Assembly (NCBI GenBank): GCA_020536535.1
Contig: JAHLWZ010000071.1
Coordinates: forward strand, 1 to 27,138
Direction of reading: 5' to 3'
Source of the DNA: Pelomyxa schiedti
Lineage: Eukaryota > Evosea > Pelobiontida > Pelomyxidae
DNA: 27,138 nucleotides
Each line of letters begins with the position of its first letter. Position 1 is the first letter of the stretch. Shown here one piece after another: positions 10,601-20,404 of this stretch. The position numbers and the translations under genes are program-made. The notes below the pieces were generated by a model that was given only the letters and a program-made list of their open reading frames with translations, ran no database searches and had not been told where the DNA came from.

Positions 10601-13600
10601 GATTGAGCATCCAGCACCTCAGGTGCGAGCCACTGTAAACAGATATGAAAAAAAAGATGGCTGACAGTTACAAACCTGCCAGGTGGCGAGGTTTCCAGCA
10701 ATTTTTCCAGCAGCCCGCACACTCAGGCCAACTTGGAGAGTTGAAGTCAGTTTAAAATAAATAGAGGAAACTTACAGTCAGCAACTTTAGCTCGTGCAAT
10801 TGCATTTGGGTCCAAGGTTTGAATCTTTCAAGTGTCATTTTTGTGCACTTTAATTTTACTACATACAAAAACGTTTGGACTCCGCAGATCCCAGAAGATT
10901 ATGTTAATTTGAATGCCTTCAGGCAATGTAATGACGACCTGTGTACAACAGGAGGGTGCAGTGTGTGCAGATATTGAATTCCTTTGCTTACGTCCAAGCA
11001 AAGTTGGAGCTTGAATCTCCAACTGAAAGAATGTGAAGTTATAGAATGAAAGACATCTCGTACGTCATAGGGAATTTGAAGCCGTTCTCCTTTGGGATAT
11101 AGGTGTCAAGTATATTGCTGTCTGGTGACGCTGGAAGTTCAATAGCTTCGCCTACTATGAAGTCACAATTTACTGAACTTTTAGGATACTTCCTACCATC
11201 GTTCGGTTTGTGCAGCAGCTTGAAAAGATCTCCTTTTTCAACAAACTCCATAACCATCATTGGAGGAGCTAAGCAGACACCAAAGAATTTGACAATCCAG
11301 GGGTTATCCAGTGTACTGACATTTAGTTAATTCTTGGGTAGTAGACCGCAAGTTTAGGGTAGGTACCTCATCAAAGAAACTTCTTGCTTGAATTCTGCGA
11401 ATTTTTCGGCTCCTTCCTCATCATCTTTCACTGTCAACTCCTTGACGGCAACTACAGCGCCTTTCATATTTGCTTTGTAGACTTTACCAAAGCCGCCTTA
11501 TTTGAAACATGAGTTACCCTTGAGTTTAGTTTAAGTAAAAACCAGTTGCTATGTGCTGGAGATCAGTGACATCATTTCTGTCGATTTGAACAATTGTGTG
11601 TAACATCAAGTCTGGTACCAGAAAGTTCAGCCTTATTGGCACATTTTCGACCTTCAAGTTTTACTTCATGCCATCACAGGGAAGAAAAACCTTGCAAGTC
11701 AAGGTAGAATTCCGGGATATGGCAGAAATAACATCTGCAAGGGGAAACCGATAGGGCACAGGGACTTCTGGAGAAGTTTGTGGGCGACAGTGGTTGCATG
11801 TTACAAATTTTTGTATGTCAAGGGCATAGGGCCTATTTTGGGATTAACTGAAGTCTTTTTTACACACGAATACTTGTAGAAGCAGTCTATNNNNNNNNNN
11901 NNNNNNNNNNNNNNNNNNNNNNNNNNNNNNNNNNNNNNNNNNNNNNNNNNNNNNNNNNNNNNNNNNNNNNNNNNNNNNNNNNNNNNNNNNGCGAGGTTTC
12001 CAGCAATTTTTCCAGCAGCCCGCACACTCAGGCCAACTTGGAGAGTTGAAGTCAGTTTAAAATAAATAGAGGAAACTTACAGTCAGCAACTTTAGCTCGT
12101 GCAATTGCATTGGGGTCCAAGGTTTGAATCTTTCAAGTGTCATTTTTGTGCCTTTAACTTTAATTTTACTACATACAAAAACGTTTGGACTCCGCAGATC
12201 CCTGAAGATTATGTTAATTTGAATGCCTTCGGACAATGTAATACGACCTGTGTACAACAGGAGGGTGCAGTGTGTGCAGATATTGAATTCCTTTGCTTAC
12301 GTCCAAGCAAAGTTGGAGCTTGAATCTCCAACTGAAAGAATGTGAAGGTATGGAATGAAAGACATCTCGTACGTCATAGGGAATTTGAAGCCGTTCTCCT
12401 TTGGGATATAGGTGTCAAGTATATTGCTGTCTGGTGACGCTGGAAGTTCAATAGCTTCGCCTACTACGAAGTCACAATTTACCGAACTTTTAGGATACTT
12501 CCTACCATCGTTCGATTTGTGCAGCAGCTTGAAAAGATCTCCTTTTTCAACAAACTCCATAACCATCATTGGAGGAGCTAAGCATACACCAAAGAATTTG
12601 ACAATCCAGGGGTTATCCAATGTACTGACATTAAGTTAATTCTTGGGTAGTAGACCGCAAGTTTAGGGTAGATACCTCATCAAAGAAACTTCTTGCTTGA
12701 ATTCTGCGAATTTTTCGGCTCCTTCCTCATCATCTTTCACTGTCAACTCCTTGACAGCAACTACAGCACCTTTCATATTTGCTTTGTAGACTTTACCAAA
12801 GCCACCTTATTTGAAACATGAGTTACTCTTGAGTTTAGTTTAAGTCAAAACCAGTTGCTATGTGCTGGAGATCAGTGACATCATTTCTGTCGATTTGAAC
12901 AATTGTGTGTAACATCAAGTCTGGTACCAGAAAGTTCAGCCTTATTGGCACATTTTCGACCTTCAAATTTTACTTCATGCCATCACAGGGAAGAAAAACC
13001 TTGCAAGTCAAGGTAGAATTCCGGGATATGGCAGAAATAACATCTGCAAGGGGAAACCGATAGGGCACAGGGACTTCCGGAGAAGTTTGTGGGCGACAGT
13101 GGTTGCATGTTACAAATTTTTGTATGTCAAGGGCATAGGGCCTATTTTGGGATTAACTGAAGTCTTTTTTACACACGAATACTTGTAGAAGCAGTCTATG
13201 GTGGTATCAACACACTCCAAGATTTGACAAAGTAGGTCTGGTTTCTGTGGCAATCAGTAATTTCTTTTGTGCAGGGGCTCATACAGCATCATCAGGAGCT
13301 CTAACTCGTATAGAAAGTGATGTACTATTTCCAGCTGTTTGGTCAAAGTCGACTGCACATTGTTGTAACCTGGCATCTAAACATTGTTGTAACTTGTATC
13401 ACACCCACAATTTTAATTACCAAATTGTGCAGCCATTTGGATCCTGAGTTTATCAGTCCAAAAAATGTTTCTGGTAATATTTCTCATATGGAGTACACGT
13501 ACGAGGAGGCGTCCGAATAATCCAATTGGGAGACATGTAAACATGAGTGTCCTCTCTAGTTAGGTAAGAGAAAGTGTAATGCAGCACAATGATACCATAT

Positions 13601-16600
13601 TCCGTGTAACCATCAGGTATATTGGGTGGCCATATTTCTTCGGCATCAGGAGGTTCTTTATCGGGAAGAGCACTGAGAGTAGTCACATGATATAGAACAT
13701 GTAAAAGCGTTACGTACCATGGAACAAGGTATCCCTCTTTTCCATTATGAGATATAGGGTGGATAATTAAAAACAGTGACAATAGATTAACGAGAGCATC
13801 ATGGTCGGAAGCAGGGTATTGCCTCCAGATTTGATGAAGCCCTTCCTTGGAAAGGTACCCATTGGAAATCATTGTTGTCTTTTTAGGGTTATCTTTCTTT
13901 TTTAGGATAAAAAAACAACCTTAAAAGTAACGATTGTACTCATAAGACCTACATCCCGTAAGATAAAAACGTTAAAAACTCTGCATACTTGCAAGATACG
14001 CGGGATCCAAGACCACCAGATCCCCCAGGTTGGAATATGTACTTTCATAGTAAATAAGAGACCCAACTGAATGAAGAAATAGAGCTGCCTGAAAATTTGT
14101 TACACATAACCTCATCGTGCCTGTTTCAATACCTGCTTCAACTTTTGTTCATCACTGATACCTATCTGAGCCCCCCATTCCCTGAAAACTGACCATGTTA
14201 TGGTTTGAAGCCCTTTCTTGTGGGTAGTGATGTGCTTGTCAAGGCGAAGCCATGTACCAGGAATCTGCAGTGATTAAGTGGGCACACAACTTTGGAAGAC
14301 AAACTTTTTCCCGGAGTATCATATGTTTGGTTACAGCCGCTTTTATGATTTGTTCTTCAAGTGCAGGGAAGTTAGTTCCATCTTTGGCACAAACAGGAAC
14401 ACAGGCCATTGCGCCACCACTGACGCACCTATTCTCCCCTCAGTACAGAAAATATGTAGTGCAAGTACTACCTCAACTGCTTGTGTAGAGAAGCACACAG
14501 TTCGGTGGAACGTTCCATGCCCAGAGCATCTGCATGTGTACCTACTAGTATAACTGGTGGTGTAGGAGGACACTTGACTGTTTTTGCAATTTGTCTATTA
14601 ACTCAACAGTTGAGTTAAAGTAATAGCAAATTTGGTACCTTAACCAGTATTCAATCCTACGTGTATCAGGTTTTTCTAGATCAAATACAACGAGATATAG
14701 TGCGCGCCCAGTGAGGAAAAACTGTGGAATATAAGTGGCAGAAAAAAAAGAGGGGAGAATGCACTTGATGTGTTGGTAAAAAGACAGCTTGTCCTGGTAA
14801 CAATTAGAGAGAAGAAAAAATCGGTATTCAACCTCCAAAATCTAAATATACTCAGTAAGAACAGAAGTTAAAAGAGGGCAAGGTACCCCAAGCACTGAAG
14901 CTAACATCCTTTATATTCAAGTCAGAGATACATATTCCGTCAGTTGATATTCCATCATGCTGTTTGCCTTGAAAACGTTGCAATAGAGTCGTTTTGCCCA
15001 CATTTTCCTTTAAAAGTAAGTACAAACTACATAAAGGCAAGGATGCCCACCCGTCCAACAACAACAAGTTTTATCTTGTTCCACCGCGTTGTTGAAGACA
15101 TGCCCAACTCCTCTAGATAACTACTAAGTATAGTCTGGCTGCAGTCGTGGTATTGCTGTGGTAATTGTTCAAAGGGATTCGAACCATACAGTACTTTCCC
15201 AAAGGCAACGTGATGGGCAAGGGTATGAGGTAAGCTTTGAAGCTATGTCGAGGTAAATGTTGAATCAAAGGTACTATTGTGGGTGTACCTGGTTGTGCGA
15301 GCAATTAATATTCATCTGTATACAATCGCCTATGTTTTCAGGAAGCACAGTCAATTTATTGTACTCAACCTGCATGATGTTCATTGCGATATTTTAGCAG
15401 ATATTTTCTTACATTAAGCTCTGTCAAATTTTGTAATGAGCATATGGATGATGGTAATTCCGAAATGCGATTCCCTGCAACAATTAAATAACTACGGATT
15501 GGTGCCTTTCTCACATGATAAGTCCAAGGTTGACAGTGCTCGCAATTCTCCAATTTCCGTAGGAATAGAGACCAGCTTATTGTGTGACAAATTCAATTGT
15601 GTGAGTTGGCTGAGAGTAACAACTTGCTCTACGAATATGTAAGACAGTATAAATTTAAGTGTTTAGAAACTTGGAACTTCTTGTAGAGCAAGGAATGCCA
15701 GTGTATAAATGGGGCCATCTGGACTTGGTATGGGGGTGTCACCTAGAAGAAAAAATGAATAGTAGTTAGGCAGAGTACTCAACAGAACTTGGAGGATAAT
15801 CCAGGAGTGGCTCTAAAGGAGATTCACTCATAATTAATTTGTACGTAGGATTGAGATAGGAACTCCAATCTTTGACATCCATAAAATGGGTCATGAGGTA
15901 GTGAAAGGCCTTTGCATCCTCAAGAAGATTCGTAACTGTTTAATGGTAAGTTACTGGTTTGCCTTCGTTTTTGTCTGCACATAAGTAAAGTTGGAGAAAA
16001 TCTGCTAGAGTTGAGTCCAGAGCAAGAGCGTCATGTATTGCACAGTCAAGAGTGGAATAAAATTCTTCCGGAAGAGGGGTTGATTTTCGTTTTGATTGTT
16101 TTATAAATGGCTCAATTTTCTCCACCACAATACGTTGCAATTTTTGTGGGGCATCAGGAAGTGTTTTTTTCCAACTTTGTCTACAGAAGAAATCGGAGAG
16201 GAAAGAGAAAGTCAAGTCGGTACCTTCTGTTATGAATTGCACAGTATAACACATCTTCAAACAAGGATTTCAATCCTTCTCCACCATCACGTGGAGCCAC
16301 TCTCACAAGATTTACAGTGTGTTCTTCCATTGTTTCCAAAATTTGTAGCAGTTCACTCCAACTAACAGGACCCCGCTTTTCCAATATACCTGCATCAATG
16401 TCTAATACAGATGCTCTTTTGAGTGCACTTGACCTCACACTCAGCAAAGCTGTTGCAGTTGATGCTGCTGAAGCGACTGCTGCCATTGCAGCTGCCAAAG
16501 CATCCTCCCCTTCACCAGAAAGGCTGCTAGTCTCATCAGACAGAGGCGCCTCTGGTACAGTGGTGTTGGCAATGACGGTGCCAATTCCCGAGGAAGAAAT

Positions 16601-17468
16601 CCCAGTCTTCCATTGAAGTGCGAGCTCAACGTCACATAGGATAATGGCAAGCTTACATCTGGACGGACATGCATCGCGTATAGCCTGAATACGTGACTCC
16701 AGCAATGAAAAGGCATTACGATCAAGCAGGCTCAGTAGAAGTACTACGGCAACATTATCTCCGCTTCCCACCACTCCACTTACAGTTGCGGCTTGACTTC
16801 CCCACAAGGTAGAATAGGTAGAAGCTGCTACCCCAGTCCCAGAAGACCACATCAAAGATAAGGATGATGCGGAGGCAGGAACTGATGCAGAAGAAATTCT
16901 TGCTGACGGTGGAGGAGGGGATCCAGAGCTGCCAGTTAGTTCTTGCCTCTGCTGTTGATGTTGCACCATTGCCGCATGATGTAGTACCAGCTGGCACCTC
17001 TTTCCATTCACAGTGACAGTTTTGGTGCACTGAGAAAACTCTATAAAGTACCAAAACATTGTAGCCCGAAGGTTAATTCCCAAACAGTAGTTTCCCATAA
17101 CCATAATAATACAATAACAACAACAACAAAGCCAAATGACTGACCTGTTTTTACGTTGAAGTCTTTAGAACCGGTGGTGTACTCTATCAACAGCGACTTT
17201 GCCAACGCGTCGTTGTCACTGACAAACAACAAAGTTGCCTGTTCAACGGACGTCGAATCGAACGCCTTGCTGATGTTGATATCTGAAAACGTTGACTTGG
17301 AGGCAAGCCTCTGAAACATCGATGCCTGTTTTCAAAGAAGGTGGTCACCATTCATCCCCAGAAAAATAAAACAACACTTGAGGAAAAGAATGGAAAAAAA
17401 TAAATGAATGGGTGTTTAAAAAAACCAATAGAAAGAAAACAACGAAATAGTGATACCTTGATGTCCAT
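7685..17468 (-). CDS. giant LRRK-type Roco kinase: GTPase-like, LRR, Roc, COR, kinase, WD40-like, C1
   Basis: One gene of dozens of short exons, roughly 2,000 residues once the duplicated segment is counted once. In order along the minus strand: a degenerate Ras/Rab-like domain (about 17325-16200); a helical region (16190-15790); about four leucine-rich repeats (15660-15100); a Roc GTPase (15080-14330) with Walker A GRENVGKTT, G3 DFGGQ and G4 THAD; a COR domain (14300-13260); and a TKL kinase with a GGFGKVYKA loop, VAVKEL lysine, HRDLRSPN catalytic loop, DFG and APE, all present once introns are removed. Then come a kinase tail, several WD40-like blades (9760-8560), a Ser/Thr-rich linker and a C1 domain (8029-7731). 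Roco kinases are GTP-regulated Ser/Thr kinases, and the nearest remembered match is Dictyostelium Roco4. The start is a four-codon exon at 17468, or possibly the ATG at 17319. The gene lies across the assembly gap. Confidence 0.85.
7918..7939 (-). other. 22-nt microexon inside the C1 domain
   Basis: Flanked by a 45-nt intron (7940-7984) and a 50-nt intron (7868-7917). Including it restores the zinc-ligand pattern of a C1 domain: the exon supplies the second Cys of the first C-x2-C pair and the I-W-G of the conserved loop. A 30-nt exon (7838-7867) and the final exon (7685-7791) follow. Without it the frame and the zinc site are lost, which is good evidence that it is real. Confidence 0.8.
10686..11890. 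repeat. copy A of the 1.2 kb segment flanking the gap
   Basis: Matches 11991-13199 along its whole length with scattered single-base differences and small indels, about 2% by eye. It ends exactly at the first N of the gap. It encodes the kinase N-lobe to activation segment of the Roco gene on the minus strand. The neighbouring sequence below 10686 continues the activation segment and APE motif, so this copy joins seamlessly to the C-lobe. At 10893 this copy has an A where copy B has a T, which destroys the AG acceptor just before the catalytic-loop exon. Confidence 0.95.
11891..11990. other. assembly gap of exactly 100 N
   Basis: One hundred undetermined bases, a conventional placeholder for a gap of unknown size. 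The sequences touching it on each side are the two ends of the same duplicated segment. The gap is therefore probably not missing sequence but a failed merge of overlapping contig ends. Confidence 0.99.
11991..13199. repeat. copy B of the 1.2 kb segment flanking the gap
   Basis: Begins at the first base after the gap and matches copy A (10686-11890). Above 13199 it continues without a break into the end of the COR domain. It carries the intact AG acceptor (12202-12203) that yields the canonical catalytic loop. Some differences from copy A change the protein, for example Ser versus Pro and Val versus Ile in the N-lobe; several others are silent or intronic. This looks like allelic variation. 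Confidence 0.95.
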
Positions 17469-17860
17469 CGCCTCTGTTTTTTAAATTCCGCTGCCCTTTA
17501 TGGTTCGTTGAATTCTGATTAACTCAGAGAAATCGCTAAGAATTGACCACAACACTTTTCCTCCATTGGAGGCACCACACTGTCACGTTGTTTTCTAGTG
17601 CTGCTCTTAAGGAGCACTCCTGGGATTCCCAGAAGATGTGATGCCTGTTAAAACGAAGTCAAAAAACAAAAATGATGAAGGAGAGACAGCGTTTGCCGGC
17701 TACGAGGATTTATAAACAAAATTGTAACCAACAACTACATTAAATAATAAACACACTTGTTAAACGACACCAACCAATTCTCAACATACCGTTAAATACT
17801 AAACAAAACACCCCACACTTCACCCCAACACCCAAACACACCCACACAAGATCTTGGCAC
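17469..17860. promoter_or_regulatory. shared upstream region of two divergent genes
   Basis: About 390 bp between the Roco start (minus) and the secreted-protein start (plus), so it must hold both promoters. The last ~120 bp before the plus-strand ATG are strongly A/C-rich with few G, like a 5' leader. I cannot identify a TATA box or a named operator with confidence. Confidence 0.45.
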
Positions 17861-20348
17861 ATGAGGAACTCCGTTTTGTTGTTGGCCATCACTCTGAGCC
17901 TGGTGCTTGTTGGACGAGGAGCCGTTGCAGCGGCGACTGGTGGGATCGTCTTGCCGGACGTTCTGCCGGATGAATCACCCTCCGAGAGAGCAGCAAAGAG
18001 AGATCTCACGGCGGCGCCCGATCAGCAGCGAGCCCAAGATCTTGCTTCACAGGGCGAGCCCGACGCCGACTTCGACAAGATCATCCTCGACGAGTTGCAG
18101 GCGATTACGGACGCTGACACGGACAAAGTGCTCTACAGTTTCGCGTTTCCTGAGCCAAAGGCCGATACCACTTTCGACGTGACTACCGAGGAGGCCGTGT
18201 TCACGCCTGAAGACATGAACTTCATGGACAGATTCCCGCACCACGTTCACACCCACGACTCGTTGTGCCCTTTCTGGTCCACTATTGTGGTATGCTGTTG
18301 TATGCCCTTTCCTGTATCTCGTCTAATCTTCATTGCAGAACGGTGATTACGTCGCTGCAGGCGTTGGGATGCGAGATAGATCCACTGGTACTATCGTGAT
18401 ATCAGGCATTCCTGTCTGCTCTGAGATACAGCGAGCGTTCTTGTTCTGGATTGAACTTTCTTATAAAAACTGCACCCCTTGGGCCGCTGCCCATGTTCAC
18501 ATCAACGGACACCCAATAAGAGGTATTTGCTTTCTTTACTATCTTCAAAGTCTAACCCCCTCAGGAAGCCTTATTGGAGTCAGCAGAGACCCTTGCTGGT
18601 GGACAGAGGAGTCCTACGTGTTTGCAGCTGATGTTACACCGTGGGTGACTGGAAATGGTCCGCAGTTCCTCAGTGGATTCCCAGTGTCTGGAGATGCGCC
18701 TTTGAACGAGGGAGCTTCACTTGTAGTTGTTTACAAGCGGGCCAACTTACCAAGACGAGCAATTACCATGTATCCTGCTCTCCCAAGTTTAATCTTTTTC
18801 TTACAATCCGTATCATAACAGCTATGCTGGTGCCAACACAATTGACGAAAGTGTTTCGTTTGCGTATACATTCCTACATGTACCATCAATCTGCAATAAT
18901 AACTTCTATCAATCTGTCCAGACAACGTAACCGTTTTAAACTTCTAAACATACCACACTCACTTTCAACAGGTACATCGTCGGCGATGGACAAACGGTAT
19001 CAATTTCACTCCATTGGGCTTACCTTTTTACTCTTTTATAGTGTTTCTCTGATTGGGCCATATTCGATTCTCAATTCTATCCAAGTCCGCCGAAACTTGC
19101 TCTTTTTTTGTACTAAATTCTCCTCAGATGCATTTGATATGACTGAGGGACCTTATATGGACACGGTTACTATTCCTGTAACTCCTTTCGTATCCAGCGG
19201 GCAAAATAGTATCGCCCTGCATCGTTCAATCAATTGTAACTTCCAAACAAGCTGTTTTCACTGCTATTTCAAGAGGAGTCGACTGCCTTACATGGGCTGC
19301 TCAAGTACAAGAAACTACTATTCTGTACAGCCCCTTATCCATGTAGGTCTTCAGCGCACCTTACTGCGGTTTCACGAATGCTGCTCCTCTGGATCCCTGT
19401 TGTTCTCGAGTCCGAGATTACATTGACCAAGTAAGTATCTGTAATGGCCTCCTTGTTGATTAATTTCTTTTCAGATAGTATTCGTTGCACAAGAGCGACT
19501 ACATACGGGCTGTTTGCACATCAATGACATCTACCAGGTAGATTAACAAGTCCGCTTTCACTTTGTGATTCTCATCCTAAACTACAGGCCTGCTCCGAAT
19601 GCTGGCTACAAGGACCAAAGTACGAACAACCCAATTACACAAATTCATCAAATCAACTGACCGCTATGTTCATAGCGAACTGTGCGGAACTCCATGCCTC
19701 AATCCAATAGCCACAATCAAGGCAGAGTACGAATCTGAAGTCCGGGCGGCCAAGGGACAGTTCCTCCACACCTGCGACGCCAGGGTACATTCGCCCCCCA
19801 AACCCCGCATCCATATAATCTAACCCCGAAATGCAGAACGACGCCATGGTGACAATAGCAGAGCACTACAAGGGGATGCTGACTTCGATTTGCAGTCTCC
19901 GCCAAGCCGCAGCGTTGCTCCGTGCCTTTGGTGAAGAGGTAAGCCTACCCACCCCTAAGGCTGTGCGATACTAACCCAGTGTGATATTACAGATAGAACA
20001 GTTGATCCAGGATGTGCCCCTGACCACCCTCCAAATCAACGTGTTCAACGCCGGACAAACGGTGTGTATCACCGCGTATCACTCTTTACTATTCACTAAC
20101 ACACACCCGCAGGCACTCCAGTCCAGCTGCGCAGCCGTCTACGACTCTCAGATATGCGTAGGCAGACAAGACCAGGTTACAATCCCACATGGCATCACGC
20201 AGAATTACTAACCACACAACTCAAACAGTGCGTGGTTACTGGGCCACAATCCTACACCAACTCACAACTGAGCCTCAACGACGCCAAGTACATCGTAGAC
20301 CAGACCGTTGAGCTCTACGCCAACGCCCTCCAGCAGACCTGCCATTAA
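17861..20348 (+). CDS. secreted cysteine-rich protein with a bacterial-type beta-rich domain
   Basis: Fifteen exons fit: 17861-18289, 18339-18522, 18565-18769, 18822-18926, 18972-18996, 19042-19084, 19128-19208, 19252-19304, 19347-19430, 19475-19537, 19588-19784, 19837-19938, 19993-20061, 20113-20157 and 20229-20348, giving about 600 residues. A clear signal peptide (residues 1-24) is followed by an acidic low-complexity region. A domain at about 140-400 has motifs such as GVGMRDRSTGTIVISGIP, a DPCW segment, GASLVVVYK and DCLTWAAQVFS. This pattern resembles secreted or surface proteins of bacteria as I remember them; I cannot name the family. The C-terminal third is helical and cysteine-containing, with an N-Y-T glycosylation sequon. 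It is probably exported or on the cell surface. Near 19690 the frame changes: either a 29-nt intron (19678-19706) or one missing A is needed. Confidence 0.75.
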
Positions 20349-20404
20349 CCCCACATACCATTAACCCCACCACCCTCTTGCCTCTGAAACAATCAGAAAT
20401 ATTA

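Noticed and set aside
10828-11022. Kinase catalytic loop reading IFWDLRSPN, suggesting a pseudokinase
   Set aside because: The residues before D are intron read-through. In copy B the spliced sequence is HRDLRSPN with a normal acceptor.
10686-13199. Tandem kinase-exon duplication or twin-kinase protein
   Set aside because: The copies coincide exactly with the two sides of the 100-N gap and collapse to one intact kinase.
19205-19255. Frame change after GQNSIAL in the secreted-protein gene
   Set aside because: A 43-nt intron (19209-19251) explains it without any indel.
19301-19350. In-frame TAG in the secreted-protein gene
   Set aside because: It is the acceptor of a 42-nt intron (19305-19346); splicing gives the continuous motif DCLTWAAQVFS.
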